The notes under the pieces were generated by a model. It ran no database searches. It saw only the letters and a program-made list of their open reading frames with translations, and was not told the origin of the DNA. Shown here one piece after another: positions 46,445-56,121 of a stretch of DNA of 64,000 nucleotides. Made by a program: the position numbers and the translations under genes. Numbering within the stretch: position 1 is the stretch's first letter; the number at the start of each line of letters is the position of its first letter. This DNA comes from Shewanella atlantica (GTDB lineage: Bacteria > Pseudomonadota > Gammaproteobacteria > Enterobacterales > Shewanellaceae): the NCBI RefSeq assembly GCF_003966265.1, contig NZ_RXNV01000006.1, positions 124,001 through 188,000 of the forward strand, written 5' to 3'.

Positions 46445-47275
46445 TTATAACTGCCTACGTCTAAAGACAAAGTTGGCAACAAACATTAAACCAAAAACCC
46501 ACAAAGACATCACAAAGTAGAGTGCCGCTTTTCCCCAATCCGATGCAGATAATATTGCAAGGCTGCCGCTGCCCGCATCGGTACCGATAAGATTCATTGC
46601 GCGATACAGATCCGTAGGATTCAATGCAATTAAGACATTGATAATGTACTGATTGACGAACGTTATGTCGGCAACTAATAGCGTCAACAACAAGAGATCA
46701 TAGATGAGCACGAACAGAAACCAAACAAACAGAACCGTCGCAACCGCCTTGGCTTTTTCCGTCGCTGTTAAGCTGACAATATAGCCCAATAAAATAAAGG
46801 TGATCGCGAGTAAGATACTGGTCAAAATAAACTGACTGAACTGACCTAACGTGGCGGCAACATCATAGTTTTCACCGAATAGAAGCAAGAGCACTGCTGT
46901 CAGCCCAAAAGCGAAACTGATAGTAAAGCTCATTATCACACCATGCCCGATAAGCTTACCCGATAAAATTTGAAATCTGGACAGTGGATAGGAGAGCAGT
47001 AACAGTAGAGTCCCGGACTCATCCTCGCCAACGAAGGCATCGTAACTGACTAACATCGCCGCTAAAGGAATAATAAATACAGAAATTGTGGACAGACTCG
47101 ATATCAAGGCGTCCAATTCCGGCAACGACAATTGGCCAACAACCGCACTACCTGCAAACGTAACACTAAGAGACAGGAGTAAAAAAATAAGAGAGATAAA
47201 GATTACCCATCGATTCCTCAGGCTATCCCGGATCTCTTTTTTAGCGATGACCAATACTGGTGAGTGTAATAACAT
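46445..47275 (-). CDS. NosY-like ABC transporter permease, sir locus 1
   Basis: An ABC-2 type permease of 276 residues with six predicted helices, resembling NosY: SFVGEDESGTLLLLLSYPLSR-type loop (AFVGEDESGT here), KAKAVATVLFVWFLFVLIYDLLLL, then FVNQYIINVLIALNPTDLYRAMNL. It should pair with the NosF-like ATPase. In nos loci, NosDFY supports copper-centre assembly of N2O reductase. Here there is no nosZ, and the predicted role is metal or sulfur supply to SirA. The ATG at 47275 follows the nosF stop (TAACATG). Confidence 0.85.
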   Translation of the reverse strand: MLLHSPVLVIAKKEIRDSLRNRWVIFISLIFLLLSLSVTFAGSAVVGQLSLPELDALISSLSTISVFIIPLAAMLVSYDAFVGEDESGTLLLLLSYPLSRFQILSGKLIGHGVIMSFTISFAFGLTAVLLLLFGENYDVAATLGQFSQFILTSILLAITFILLGYIVSLTATEKAKAVATVLFVWFLFVLIYDLLLLTLLVADITFVNQYIINVLIALNPTDLYRAMNLIGTDAGSGSLAILSASDWGKAALYFVMSLWVFGLMFVANFVFRRRQL

Positions 47276-47276
47276 G

Positions 47277-48179
47277 TTAGCTAACGACCCCAATCTGAGT
47301 ACATTTTTTCATATGGAAATGATAGATCTCGGCTAAGCCGGGTTCCTTCAAGGCAAAATCAAACAGACCACACTCAGACGTTAAAAATTGCACCACATCT
47401 TGCTTGCTTTCCCTATCCAGCAATAGCGCATCATCGGTATAAAGTGAGGCCAGCCGCTCGCTGTCATTAACCAGCGCGGCTAATGAAGGAGAGGTTAACC
47501 TTGTCTTTAACCGGCTCTCATATCTGAGTTCACTGAGATTTCCTGATGCCAGACACCGCCCCTGACCTAAAATAAGGGCGGTATCGATATTGTTTTCAAT
47601 GAGTGATAGCTCATGGGTGCAGACAATCACTGCACACCCGAGCCGCTTAAGTTCATCAATTTTTCCATAGAGAAATTGAGAGGCGACAGGGTCCAGCCCG
47701 ACAGTTGGCTCATCGAGCAGCAATAATTCCGGCTCACAGAGAATAGCCTGAGCAAAGCCTAACCTTTGCTTCATTCCTTTAGAGTAGGTTTTTAATGCCC
47801 GATCTTTGGCATAACCTAAACCAAACTCCTCAATCAACTCACAGACTCTGTTTTTTCCTACGCCCTTGAGTTCAGCGAAGTAGGTTAGAATTTCCTCTCC
47901 GGTCAACTTGTCGTAAAAACTTACATTTTCAGGAAGGTAGCCTAACTTCAAGGTTGAGCGATTGGTGTTTTTTCTGATATTTCGCCCTAATATCTGTATC
48001 TCACCTCCGGTAGGCGTTATCAAACCGAGCAAGATCTTTATCAGAGTCGACTTACCGGCACCGTTATGACCGAGCAGTGCCATCGTTTGACCTTGTTTCA
48101 TTTCGAAACTCACATCGTCAAGCGCGACACTCGAGCCAAAATTGTGGCTGATATTTCTGGCAGAAACAGCAGTATTCAT
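47277..48179 (-). CDS. NosF-like ABC transporter ATPase, sir locus 1
   Basis: A 300-residue ABC ATPase. Walker A is GHNGAGKST near residue 40, the signature is YSKGMKQRLGFAQA near 135, and Walker B is LLLLDEPTVGLDP near 155; the H-loop is CTHE. I start at ATG 48179, which has AGGAGG immediately upstream; an in-frame ATG at 48209 would overlap nosD. It is cotranscribed with nosD and nosY. Confidence 0.88.
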   Translation of the reverse strand: MNTAVSARNISHNFGSSVALDDVSFEMKQGQTMALLGHNGAGKSTLIKILLGLITPTGGEIQILGRNIRKNTNRSTLKLGYLPENVSFYDKLTGEEILTYFAELKGVGKNRVCELIEEFGLGYAKDRALKTYSKGMKQRLGFAQAILCEPELLLLDEPTVGLDPVASQFLYGKIDELKRLGCAVIVCTHELSLIENNIDTALILGQGRCLASGNLSELRYESRLKTRLTSPSLAALVNDSERLASLYTDDALLLDRESKQDVVQFLTSECGLFDFALKEPGLAEIYHFHMKKCTQIGVVS

Positions 48180-48205
48180 CTTACCTCCTGAGTAACCTTC
48201 AACGT

Positions 48206-49495
48206 TCAATGAGAAACACCAAATTCGAAATCGAATGGGGGGCTAAAATTCAATAGTGGATAGCTATCTATGATGCCGCTGGGCTCACCAATCTCAAACT
48301 GTCTCTGTACCCATCTAAGCACCATCACTATAGGGCTCCCCATCAAAAAGTTAGCTTCCGGATAGAGCCAGAATAGCCTATCGATATTATCATTTGGCCG
48401 ATAGGAACTATTGCCAATACCATCAGAGTTGTGATCCCAGCCCAGGTATCCGCTCCAGTAGTTACCACGCCCATCTTTACTCCACTCCAGTAGCTTATCG
48501 CCCACATATTTAACCTGACTGAAGTTATCGAAAAATTGATTTTCGTAGACCAGATTACCCTCGCCGCCCATGGCCATATAGAAACCGATATCGCAATGGG
48601 CAAAACGATTTCCGACCACCCGATTATCTCTGGCACCATAGATGAAGATCCCCTTTCCCTCTTTACCCTGAATGGGGTTTTCGGCTGGATTATGGATCTG
48701 CTCGACTCGATTACCCTCAACGACCGAATCTTGGGTCATATTAAGCAAGATGCCAAAGTCGACGGCGTCCCAAACCTGATTACTGTGCAGATGGATCTGC
48801 TTTGAACTCATCAGAGCGTATCCCCCATCGACACGATAACTTTGATTACCGAAGGCTTCATCCATGCTGGAGTACATATAGTGAATGCCGTACTGCTGAT
48901 CGAAAAAGCGGTTAGAGAATACTTTGCTATGACTTCCCGATTCTATATAGACACCATCGCGAACTTGAGAGATGGCATTACTCCACACCTCTGCCCCGAT
49001 CACATGGTCGAGATGGATGCCATCACCCCGATCGAGTTTAAACAGCGAAGCGTTGCCGGTGATGATGTTGTCATTAATCTTGATTCGATTTAGCGCTTCG
49101 GCTCTGATCCCGAAACCATCGCCGGATAGCCAGTTATTATTGATGCTGACATCATCGCTGCCCTGTATCACCAAGATCCCCGAGTCTCGCTCGTAGTGAT
49201 CGTTTCCCCAGTGCCGAATAGTGAGACCCGAAATCTCTACACCTGAGGCGTGGATAGTGATAGCACTTCCCTCTCCCTGAGCATCGATAATGCTATCGCC
49301 ACGGCTGGAAAGAGAGAGAGAACGGTCGATGTCGAACCGGCCTTCATATAGACCAGGACTGAGTATGATGTGATCGCCCGGCTTGGCATTTTCTAACTCT
49401 AACCTGAGGCTGTTGGCGTCAAATACCTTGATACTTCCGGCCTGAGAGAGGCCGGAGAAACCAAGAACAACTGCCAAAATACAGATGCGGATCAT
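48206..49495 (-). CDS. NosD-like periplasmic beta-helix protein, sir locus 1
   Basis: A 429-residue exported protein (signal ending LSQA) with right-handed parallel beta-helix repeats (Pfam NosD/CASH): repeated units such as ISGLTIRHWGNDHYERDSGI, VWSNAISQVRDGVYIES and VEGNRVEQIHN. A conserved tail carries RGNYWSGYLGWDHNSDGIGNSSYRPND. It partners the NosFY transporter; in N2O reductase systems NosD is needed for copper-site maturation. Confidence 0.88.
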   Translation of the reverse strand: MIRICILAVVLGFSGLSQAGSIKVFDANSLRLELENAKPGDHIILSPGLYEGRFDIDRSLSLSSRGDSIIDAQGEGSAITIHASGVEISGLTIRHWGNDHYERDSGILVIQGSDDVSINNNWLSGDGFGIRAEALNRIKINDNIITGNASLFKLDRGDGIHLDHVIGAEVWSNAISQVRDGVYIESGSHSKVFSNRFFDQQYGIHYMYSSMDEAFGNQSYRVDGGYALMSSKQIHLHSNQVWDAVDFGILLNMTQDSVVEGNRVEQIHNPAENPIQGKEGKGIFIYGARDNRVVGNRFAHCDIGFYMAMGGEGNLVYENQFFDNFSQVKYVGDKLLEWSKDGRGNYWSGYLGWDHNSDGIGNSSYRPNDNIDRLFWLYPEANFLMGSPIVMVLRWVQRQFEIGEPSGIIDSYPLLNFSPPFDFEFGVSH

Positions 49496-49501
49496 AGGCG
49501 G

Positions 49502-49990
49502 TTACCCGCCGGCGAGTAGCTCGAGGGTGATCTGTTCATAGCCTAATACGGCTCCCCCGAACTCTTTAGCAAATTGAACGGCCCCCTCTTCGGTGGCAAA
49601 CGAGGCGACGGCAGGCCCCATCACAGCTTTTCTGCTCGTCCCATACACATACCAGGCCTGAGTCGCATCAATAAAGTACTTATCATCCGGATGTGCCCAC
49701 TCGGTTGCAGACATATCATGGACCATAAGCGCGGAGATCTGACGCTGATTCTCCGCCTGAAGAGAGAAATTGAACATATCTCTGGTCGAGCAAAACTTAG
49801 GAACTATCTCTTCACCTTTTAGGTGTAATTGGCCCTTAGGACCCGGGTATTTCGTTATCATCATGCCACACAGGTGACAACGCTCATGATCATGAATAGC
49901 TTGAGCCTCTATAGACTTAGTAATGGCATCACCTCGGCTACATGCAAAAAGAACTGGGATAACCAACAAGATGAGAATAAGTTTTTTCAT
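49502..49990 (-). CDS. NosL-like copper-binding lipoprotein, sir locus 1
   Basis: A 162-residue lipoprotein (lipobox LFAC) of the NosL family. The metal-binding motif HERCHLCGMMITKYPGPKGQ (about residues 35-55) contains the Cys-Gly-Met-Met typical of NosL copper chaperones, with extra His and Cys. It should deliver Cu(I) in the periplasm. The known SirA homologue MccA contains copper beside its active haem, which gives this gene an evident job. Confidence 0.9.
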   Translation of the reverse strand: MKKLILILLVIPVLFACSRGDAITKSIEAQAIHDHERCHLCGMMITKYPGPKGQLHLKGEEIVPKFCSTRDMFNFSLQAENQRQISALMVHDMSATEWAHPDDKYFIDATQAWYVYGTSRKAVMGPAVASFATEEGAVQFAKEFGGAVLGYEQITLELLAGG

Positions 49991-50160
49991 ACATTGTCCA
50001 ACTCGATAAGAAGTGATGGGGTAACACTCAACACCTTATCGATACCTTGCAGGGAAAAAGCGATAAGGCGTGAGTCGGTATAGCTGTAACTGTTTACGCT
50101 ACTCCCGATACAAACCTTGCAGGGCGGCGTATCAGGAGTGAGGGCAATTACAGTTCCGGG

Positions 50161-51108
50161 TTAAATCGCAAAATTCTGACCGGCATAGATGATAAATAAC
50201 CGCAGGCACATCATGCCAGTGACAGCACATACACCTGATGCATAGAAGGCTTGCGCTGAGTGACTAAAACGCTTACTCGTTGCAAAATTAAGTAATAGTG
50301 GGCCACAAAATCCTACCCCTACAACCCCAAGCCAAAATACACCGGCCCAGTCACCTACATGGAAGGCTGAGAACGCGCTTTGCATACCTGCATTACCGGT
50401 AAACAGAGACATAGCAATCATAAAGATAAACAGGATCTCGGCTGCCATGATTGGCCATTCAGCACCATGTAGAAGCTTCATATCTTGGCTGTGCATCTCT
50501 TCCTTAAACATTGAAACAGCCAGCATTTTTGCACTTGCTGCACCGGCTGAAATACCAGACGCAATAAATAGTGCCGGCAGAACAGAGGTATTAATGATAG
50601 GGAAGCGGATCAAAGCAGAGATCAAGAATCCGGTATACGCACACACCGCCATAGCCAGAATCAGTACTGCAACCTCACACGGGCGACGCACTCCTTTTAG
50701 CTTCTCAATCACTGGTAGTAATATGCCCAATGCAGGGATTTTACGGATCTCATCTTCGAAAGCGAGCAAGGTGATTAAGGCAACCAGCGGAATATACGCA
50801 GTCAGTGCAATAACACCTATCGACATCACTGAGTTAAGGTTGTAGTAAACCAGTATCCGCCAGAAGAACAGTGGATTGGTCAAATCTAAAACCAGACACA
50901 ACATACCTAAGCTGATGGTCACAAACGAGATCAGTGCAGCCGCCTTATAGAAAGGTGTATTTTCCGTCTGGCCTTTATAGAAACGAATAAATATCGCTGT
51001 AGCTATCGCACCACCCGATATCCCTGCAAAGAACAGGTATACCGCAATTGGCCAGGGCCAGGCGATACCATCAGACAGCCCCATAGTGAATTCCATTGAA
51101 CCGTCCAT
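50161..51108 (-). CDS. sirD: SirD, NrfD-family quinol dehydrogenase, sir locus 1
   Basis: A 315-residue integral membrane protein of the NrfD/PsrC family with about eight helices. Marks are WPWPIAVYLFFAGISGGAIA, then LVLDLTNPLFFWRILVYYNLNSVMSIGV near residue 70, and CAYTGFLISALIRFPIINTSVLPALF near 155. It probably oxidises menaquinol for SirA through the SirC ferredoxin. The start lies 2 nt after the sirC stop. The sirC/sirD names follow the Shewanella sulfite-reductase locus. Confidence 0.88.
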   Translation of the reverse strand: MDGSMEFTMGLSDGIAWPWPIAVYLFFAGISGGAIATAIFIRFYKGQTENTPFYKAAALISFVTISLGMLCLVLDLTNPLFFWRILVYYNLNSVMSIGVIALTAYIPLVALITLLAFEDEIRKIPALGILLPVIEKLKGVRRPCEVAVLILAMAVCAYTGFLISALIRFPIINTSVLPALFIASGISAGAASAKMLAVSMFKEEMHSQDMKLLHGAEWPIMAAEILFIFMIAMSLFTGNAGMQSAFSAFHVGDWAGVFWLGVVGVGFCGPLLLNFATSKRFSHSAQAFYASGVCAVTGMMCLRLFIIYAGQNFAI

Positions 51109-51110
51109 CT

Positions 51111-51821
51111 CTATACCCCCAGCTTAACAATAGGTATGTATCTAAGACTTGGCTCGGTACCAAATCCAGGCTTCATACGCACAGAATCCTTTACCCTTAG
51201 CAACTTACTGACATAGGATGTCGGATCCTTGATATCACCAAAGATCAATGCGTCATAACGGCACTTCTGAACACAGGCCGGTAGCTCGCCAATCGCCAGT
51301 TTGCTATGTAGACAAAAATCGCAGTTATCGGCGACATCGGTCTCTTTATTGATAAAGCGTGCATCGTAAGGACAAGCACCGATACAGTATTTACAACCTG
51401 CACATTTGCTCGCATCCATAGTCACGATGCCGGTTTTCTCATCTCTGTGGGCCGCACCAGTTGGGCATACGGTGACACACGGAGCATTCTTACACTGCTG
51501 ACACGACACTCGGACGAACTTACGTTCACAACCACATTCAGTTGTCTTACCGCAGTGTGGACAAGGCTGCCCTTCCAGCCCACCAGAATGTTGCTCCAAC
51601 AACAATCTAGACTTACCTTCAGGTAAGTTGTTAGCTAAATTACAGGCCTCCTTACACTCACCACAGCCAGTACACTTATTTTGATCAAACACCATCGCAT
51701 AATGGGGCTTGTTTGCATCTGACTCCTTCTCTTTGACCGAACTGCACCCTAAGGGCGCTATTATCAAAGAGCTGGCCCCTAAGCATTTAAGGAACCTCCG
51801 TCTCTCTATATTTTCACTCAC
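51111..51821 (-). CDS. sirC: SirC, NrfC-like ferredoxin with an extra Cys loop, sir locus 1
   Basis: A 236-residue iron-sulfur protein with four [4Fe-4S] motifs: CTGCGECKEAC, CQQCKNAPCVTVCP, CAGCKYCIGACP, and CDFC with CVQKC. A Tat-like start (ERRRFLKCLG) is followed by a lipobox-like PLGC. An insertion between clusters contains CPHCGKTTECGC, four added cysteines absent from the nrfC gene at 28333 and resembling a zinc ribbon. I use the GTG at 51821: GGAGG lies 5 nt upstream and the paralogue at 63749 has only this start. Confidence 0.88.
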   Translation of the reverse strand: MSENIERRRFLKCLGASSLIIAPLGCSSVKEKESDANKPHYAMVFDQNKCTGCGECKEACNLANNLPEGKSRLLLEQHSGGLEGQPCPHCGKTTECGCERKFVRVSCQQCKNAPCVTVCPTGAAHRDEKTGIVTMDASKCAGCKYCIGACPYDARFINKETDVADNCDFCLHSKLAIGELPACVQKCRYDALIFGDIKDPTSYVSKLLRVKDSVRMKPGFGTEPSLRYIPIVKLGV

Positions 51822-51884
51822 AGCATCCTCCATCTATCAGCTATTTTGCTGATCTGTTTTATATTTATTCGGTTTAACGTGACT

Positions 51885-52607
51885 CTACTCAGATGCAGTC
51901 ACTGAACGATTAGCTATTTTTTGCTCGGCTCTTAAAATTGCATTATTAATTGAGTCTCTATTAAAGCTTTGGCTATCACTCTTGAGTAACAACTCCCACT
52001 GCTTAATGGCTTCTTCAAAATCTCCATTAAGGTATGCATGAGTGGCCAGTAGTAATCTGGACTGGAATTCATATTCATCGATGGCGAGAGCTCTGGCGAT
52101 AACGAGATCGATATCTAGACTTATCACTCGGTTATCCCGGTAATACATGGCATTGGCTTTCATGCCTAAAATGCCTGCATCATCGCCCGTTAACTTGAGT
52201 AGTTCATCGAAGGTTTTCACTGAATCTGAATAAAGCCCACCATCGGCATAAGATTGAGCCAAATTTAATAATGCAATTTCATTGTTTGGTTGCTCATTAA
52301 CTGTTTTTGCATTTTTATTGATATCTGCGGTGATCAGGTAATCAATATGTTCATCTAGGATCCCTTTATCCCAGTCACTGAAGTGACCCAGTTGTGAGTA
52401 AAGCGATACGCTCGTAAAAAGGAGCACTATGGATAGCAGCACAGGTATCTTTATGTCTAAAGAAGACGTAATCACTTCGCTATCACATGCGTTTGACTGC
52501 TTCGCAATATGAATGACCCCTTGATTGTGACACCGGAGATGATGCCGCCAAATCAGCGCTATAAAAGCACAAAGTGTTACCCCGATACCGATAGCAAGAC
52601 TATTCAT
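51885..52607 (-). CDS. NrfG/CcmI-like TPR haem-lyase component, sir locus 1
   Basis: A 240-residue membrane protein. Helices lie at about residues 3-20 and 53-70, then periplasmic tetratricopeptide repeats follow (NEIALLNLAQSYADGGLYSDSVKTFDELLKLTGDDAGILGMKANAMYYRD, and LATHAYLNGDFEEAIKQWELLL). The layout is that of the CcmI/NrfG subunit which presents apocytochrome to a haem lyase. It probably helps the lyase recognise the unusual CX15CH site of SirA. No CcmF or CcmH partner is in the window. Confidence 0.8.
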   Translation of the reverse strand: MNSLAIGIGVTLCAFIALIWRHHLRCHNQGVIHIAKQSNACDSEVITSSLDIKIPVLLSIVLLFTSVSLYSQLGHFSDWDKGILDEHIDYLITADINKNAKTVNEQPNNEIALLNLAQSYADGGLYSDSVKTFDELLKLTGDDAGILGMKANAMYYRDNRVISLDIDLVIARALAIDEYEFQSRLLLATHAYLNGDFEEAIKQWELLLKSDSQSFNRDSINNAILRAEQKIANRSVTASE

Positions 52608-52667
52608 AGTGACTCTCTAAAAACGAATTAAACATGTCGAATTTCTGTAATTGAAATCCTGTTATTG

Positions 52668-53459
52668 TTAGTGGGCTTTGCCCGTTCCCATCATTCCTCC
52701 CATACCCATTCCGCTTAGCCCCATACCGTGAGAATTCTCACCAGGCTCTTCAACTTTGACTAACTCGACTTCAAAAACTAATGTGGAGCTCGGCGGAATA
52801 ATGCCAACTTGTTTTTCGCCGTAGGCCAGTTCAGACGGTATAGAAAACTTGAAGGTAGAGCCCTGTGGCATCAGGGTGATCCCCTCTTGCCATCCTTCAA
52901 TAACACTCATCAACGCAAAGCGATTCGGCTCATCACGTTCATAGGAGTTATCAAATTCGGTGCCGTCAATTAACAGCCCCTTATAGTGAACCGTTACCAC
53001 ATCTTCAGGGTTCGCCTTACGCCCCTCTCCCATAGTGATGACTTCGTATTGCAGACCAGACTCTGTGACCGTAACCTTGTCACTCTTCTTGTTGTTGGCA
53101 AGGTATGTGCTACCTTCGGTCATGTTCTTAAGGGCAATTCGGGCATCCTCTGCCTCACGGGCTGCATTTAACTGTTCGGCACGCTGGTTGAGAAAAGTTA
53201 ACACCTCTTCATCCGTGTATTTCTGCTCCCCTTTAAGCGCATCGATCACGCCTTTCACCACTAGATCGACATCGACCTCGGCACCTAACTGTGTTTGGCT
53301 GTATATCTGACTGGAAACATACTTACCCAATGAAGCACCTATGCTATAGGACTGTTTTTGCACATCTGTGGAGGTATCGTCAGCGGCGATGCTGTAACCA
53401 GATACAAACAGAGAGAGACCAGTGATCACAGCAAGGGAACTTTTAGTAAATTTTTTCAT
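52668..53459 (-). CDS. FKBP-type peptidyl-prolyl isomerase with Met/His-rich tail, sir locus 1
   Basis: A 263-residue exported isomerase of the FkpA/Mip type. The signal peptide ends SIAA, followed by a helical dimerisation domain (about 30-125) and the FKBP domain (about 130-240: VTVHYKGLLIDGTEFDNSY, then PSELAYGEKQVGIIPPSSTLVFEVEL). A glycine/methionine/histidine-rich tail (HGMGLSGMGMGGMMG) is not normal for the family and could bind Cu(I). It is predicted to assist SirA folding and perhaps copper loading. Confidence 0.87.
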   Translation of the reverse strand: MKKFTKSSLAVITGLSLFVSGYSIAADDTSTDVQKQSYSIGASLGKYVSSQIYSQTQLGAEVDVDLVVKGVIDALKGEQKYTDEEVLTFLNQRAEQLNAAREAEDARIALKNMTEGSTYLANNKKSDKVTVTESGLQYEVITMGEGRKANPEDVVTVHYKGLLIDGTEFDNSYERDEPNRFALMSVIEGWQEGITLMPQGSTFKFSIPSELAYGEKQVGIIPPSSTLVFEVELVKVEEPGENSHGMGLSGMGMGGMMGTGKAH

Positions 53460-53521
53460 ATCAATTTTCTCTTAAATTAGTCAAACATCTTTAATTCTGA
53501 GCTTTACTGCAGATCCATCTG

Positions 53522-53950
53522 TTATGGTCTTTCCGTCACTCTGTTAGATAAACGCCACCCATATATTCCGTCATACATATGTCTTACTCCGGTATAACCC
53601 AGTTTCATCACGGCTCTTGCCGCTATTTCACTGGCGTTACACAGACGGTTGGCACAGTAAAAAACCATGACCGTATCTTTGTTCTGAGGAAGTAGCTTTT
53701 TCCAATCTTTCACGTTGAAATAGATAGCACCTGGAATAAATCCCTCGGCCCAAAGCTCAAGCGTATTAACATCAAAAAAGTAGACCCCCTCTTTACCCAC
53801 CAGCGTTTCCGCTTCCATCATGGAGATAGGGTTAAGTTGATGCTCATAGACCTTAGCTGGGCCAAAGTCTGAACCACTTCCTGCAAAACAACTTGTAGTA
53901 CTCAAGAGTAAAGCGATTGAAACTATGATTTGACCAAGTGCTTTCTTCAT
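53522..53950 (-). CDS. periplasmic rhodanese-like protein, sir locus 1
   Basis: A 142-residue exported single-domain rhodanese (signal ending SCFA). The active-site loop is FYCANRLCNAS (about residues 97-107), with the nucleophilic Cys plus a second nearby Cys, and it is preceded by FFDVNTLELWAEGFIPGAIYFN. It may handle sulfane sulfur or sulfide made by SirA. It sits between sirA and the FKBP gene, 63 to 79 nt from each neighbour. Confidence 0.85.
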   Translation of the reverse strand: MKKALGQIIVSIALLLSTTSCFAGSGSDFGPAKVYEHQLNPISMMEAETLVGKEGVYFFDVNTLELWAEGFIPGAIYFNVKDWKKLLPQNKDTVMVFYCANRLCNASEIAARAVMKLGYTGVRHMYDGIYGWRLSNRVTERP

Positions 53951-54028
53951 ATTTTTATCTCTTGTTTACCTCGGTACCTCTAATCCGCTGAGGTACCGGG
54001 GTAGGTTTTGCTAATGAGTCAGCAAGCC

Positions 54029-56062
54029 TTATTTAGCCGCGTAACCCGTTCCATCTAAGATGTTTTGCGCTTGTGTTACATAAGTAAGTGCAGCATCCAG
54101 ACGCTTCTGGCTGTAACGGAAACCGTGTACACCCCAAGAGCCATCTTTAGTGATCAGGTCAACGGTCTCTTGTGCTTTCTCGGCTAGCATCAGTACCTGA
54201 GTCTTGTCTTCAACAGACAGCTTAGTGACTTCGAGTAGCTGGTCGATACGCTCAAGCGCTTGCTCAACCTTGGCATGCACCTCTTTAACCGGCGTCTGCC
54301 ACTTCATCACTTCACCGTAGATCTCTTTCTGATCTTCGTAATGTAAGCCAACTTCAAGCTCAGACTGGAACTGACTGTGACAACCTTTGTTCTCAACTAC
54401 ATCGTGATCAGAGATTGCGGTACGTGCACAAGACCACATAAGATCTAAGTAGTTACGTCCCTCTTCGTTCTTAGCAACGGTCCAACCCTTAACGCCTTCT
54501 GGTCCACCGGTACGTGGCTTTCCTTCTGGTGGGTTAAGTGTCTTACGAGTTGGGTCGACATCGATCTTCCACATGTGTGACTTACGAACGGCGTCGAAGC
54601 CAGCTTGATCAGGGAACTGCATCGCCTTGAAGTTCTCACAGCTACCCATGTTAGGCATGTGACAGCTTTGACACGTCTGCTCGCTATGGCTATCTGTGTT
54701 GCTCGCGATTAACGTTTGAGCTTCGTGACAATCTTTACAGTCTTTCTTAAGCTTTGGCTTAGTGAAACCTGACTTCCAATCGCCATCGGTGACTTCGTGC
54801 GGATCGTGACAGGTAGTACAACGCATGCCTTTCTCGTAGTGCTCAGAGTTATACATCTGAGAACCTTCGGTACCACAAGATGGACATAGTGACTTCATCT
54901 TCACGCCGAAGGCATACTCGCCCTTCTCTTGTGCTTGAGGCGTGTCGGCTAAGGTATCGTCATACTGGAAACGCTGGTGACAACGCTCACAGTTAGACTG
55001 CATGCCACCGGTACCACCATCTAAGTGACCACCTGCGCCATGACACTCTTCACAGGCAATACCTTTGCTGATGGTGTGCTTACGTAGCTCTTCAGGATTA
55101 CCTAAGGCATCGAAGTACTCTTGCTTGCTTTGGAAGTCGAACTTGAAGGTATGACAAACTTCACAGTAAGAACTCGCTGGTTGGAACAGCATGGCTTCAC
55201 GGTATTTCGCACCGTATGAGCTCATCCCCTTCTGATGTGAACCCGAAGCGCCGAAGGCTTCAAGTGTTGTAGGGAAGGCAGGAATAACGTCGTTAATCTT
55301 CTTCGCCATCTCAGGTGTTAACCACTCTGCCCAACCACGAGAGAACTGGTTAGCACCGGCAACCATCTTACCCGTACCATCTTTAAGCAGACCGCCTTCG
55401 ATATGATAGGTACCACGCACCATCCATGCATCGATAAAACCATACTTAGTACGAGGTGTACCTACGGTTGCATAGATAGCATCTGGAGTAATACCGTCTG
55501 GCAAGATAGAGGTATCTTTTGTCTCATACATGGTTTGTTCAAGATCGTTATCGACCTCAGGGTGATCACCTGGGAAACGAATTGTTTTAGCATGACGCGA
55601 ACGCTGCCACTTCTCATATTGAGTCGCATGACATTCGGCACACTTTTCAGGACCTACGAAGTTATTTGGATAATCAAGAATTGATTTAGCACCGAGGCGA
55701 TACTGTACCGCTCGAGGCGTTCCTACACGCTTAGAGTATTTAGGGCTGTGGCCGGTATCGAGATATTCCTCGCCACGATCACTGATGTGGTAATCACCGA
55801 CCAGATTTCCCGCTTCCTGGTATTTAAACATCGGATGATTTTCAAAAAGGAAATCGAACAACTCCTCCTCTTGCACAATGTAATCGTGCAGCGTTTTCAC
55901 GCCATTGATCTTCTCTGTTCCCTGGTAATTAGCAATCGACTCTTTAGCCGTTTTTCCCATTTGAGGTATGCTGTCATACTTTCCGGCAGCGTTCGCATTG
56001 GCAATGGCACCAAAACAAAACAGCACACTTAAGGCTACCTTGTGTTTCCATCGTCTCATCAT
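54029..56062 (-). CDS. sirA: SirA, octahaem dissimilatory sulfite reductase
   Basis: A periplasmic octahaem cytochrome c of 677 residues (MccA/SirA family) reducing sulfite to sulfide in anaerobic respiration. The signal peptide ends ANANAA. Seven ordinary CXXCH sites are at Cys141, 300, 337, 358, 415, 442 and 464. The eighth is the family hallmark CX15CH from Cys545 to Cys561-His562, the active-site haem. Cysteines not used for haem (393 and 396 in CPSCG, and 475) are candidates for the Cu(I) site known in MccA. Tandem ATGs occur, and the second (56059) is better spaced from GGAG. It is first in the ten-gene operon running leftward. Confidence 0.95.
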   Translation of the reverse strand: MMRRWKHKVALSVLFCFGAIANANAAGKYDSIPQMGKTAKESIANYQGTEKINGVKTLHDYIVQEEELFDFLFENHPMFKYQEAGNLVGDYHISDRGEEYLDTGHSPKYSKRVGTPRAVQYRLGAKSILDYPNNFVGPEKCAECHATQYEKWQRSRHAKTIRFPGDHPEVDNDLEQTMYETKDTSILPDGITPDAIYATVGTPRTKYGFIDAWMVRGTYHIEGGLLKDGTGKMVAGANQFSRGWAEWLTPEMAKKINDVIPAFPTTLEAFGASGSHQKGMSSYGAKYREAMLFQPASSYCEVCHTFKFDFQSKQEYFDALGNPEELRKHTISKGIACEECHGAGGHLDGGTGGMQSNCERCHQRFQYDDTLADTPQAQEKGEYAFGVKMKSLCPSCGTEGSQMYNSEHYEKGMRCTTCHDPHEVTDGDWKSGFTKPKLKKDCKDCHEAQTLIASNTDSHSEQTCQSCHMPNMGSCENFKAMQFPDQAGFDAVRKSHMWKIDVDPTRKTLNPPEGKPRTGGPEGVKGWTVAKNEEGRNYLDLMWSCARTAISDHDVVENKGCHSQFQSELEVGLHYEDQKEIYGEVMKWQTPVKEVHAKVEQALERIDQLLEVTKLSVEDKTQVLMLAEKAQETVDLITKDGSWGVHGFRYSQKRLDAALTYVTQAQNILDGTGYAAK

Positions 56063-56101
56063 TCACTCCTACTTATCATTGTTTTATTTTTCATGTTTTT
56101 G

Positions 56102-56121
56102 GCATGTCTTTATAAACATGC
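56102..56121. promoter_or_regulatory. palindrome upstream of sirA, candidate operator
   Basis: GCATGT (56102-56107) and ACATGC (56116-56121) flank an 8-nt AT-rich spacer about 40 nt before the sirA start. Another CATG sits one helical turn away at about 56092. The T-run to its right also permits a hairpin reading, so this is only a candidate. Confidence 0.4.

Noticed and set aside
54880..54900. CPSCG in SirA as a ninth haem site
   Set aside because: There is no histidine after the second cysteine. The eight haems are accounted for by seven CXXCH and the CX15CH motif, so this is better seen as a possible metal site.
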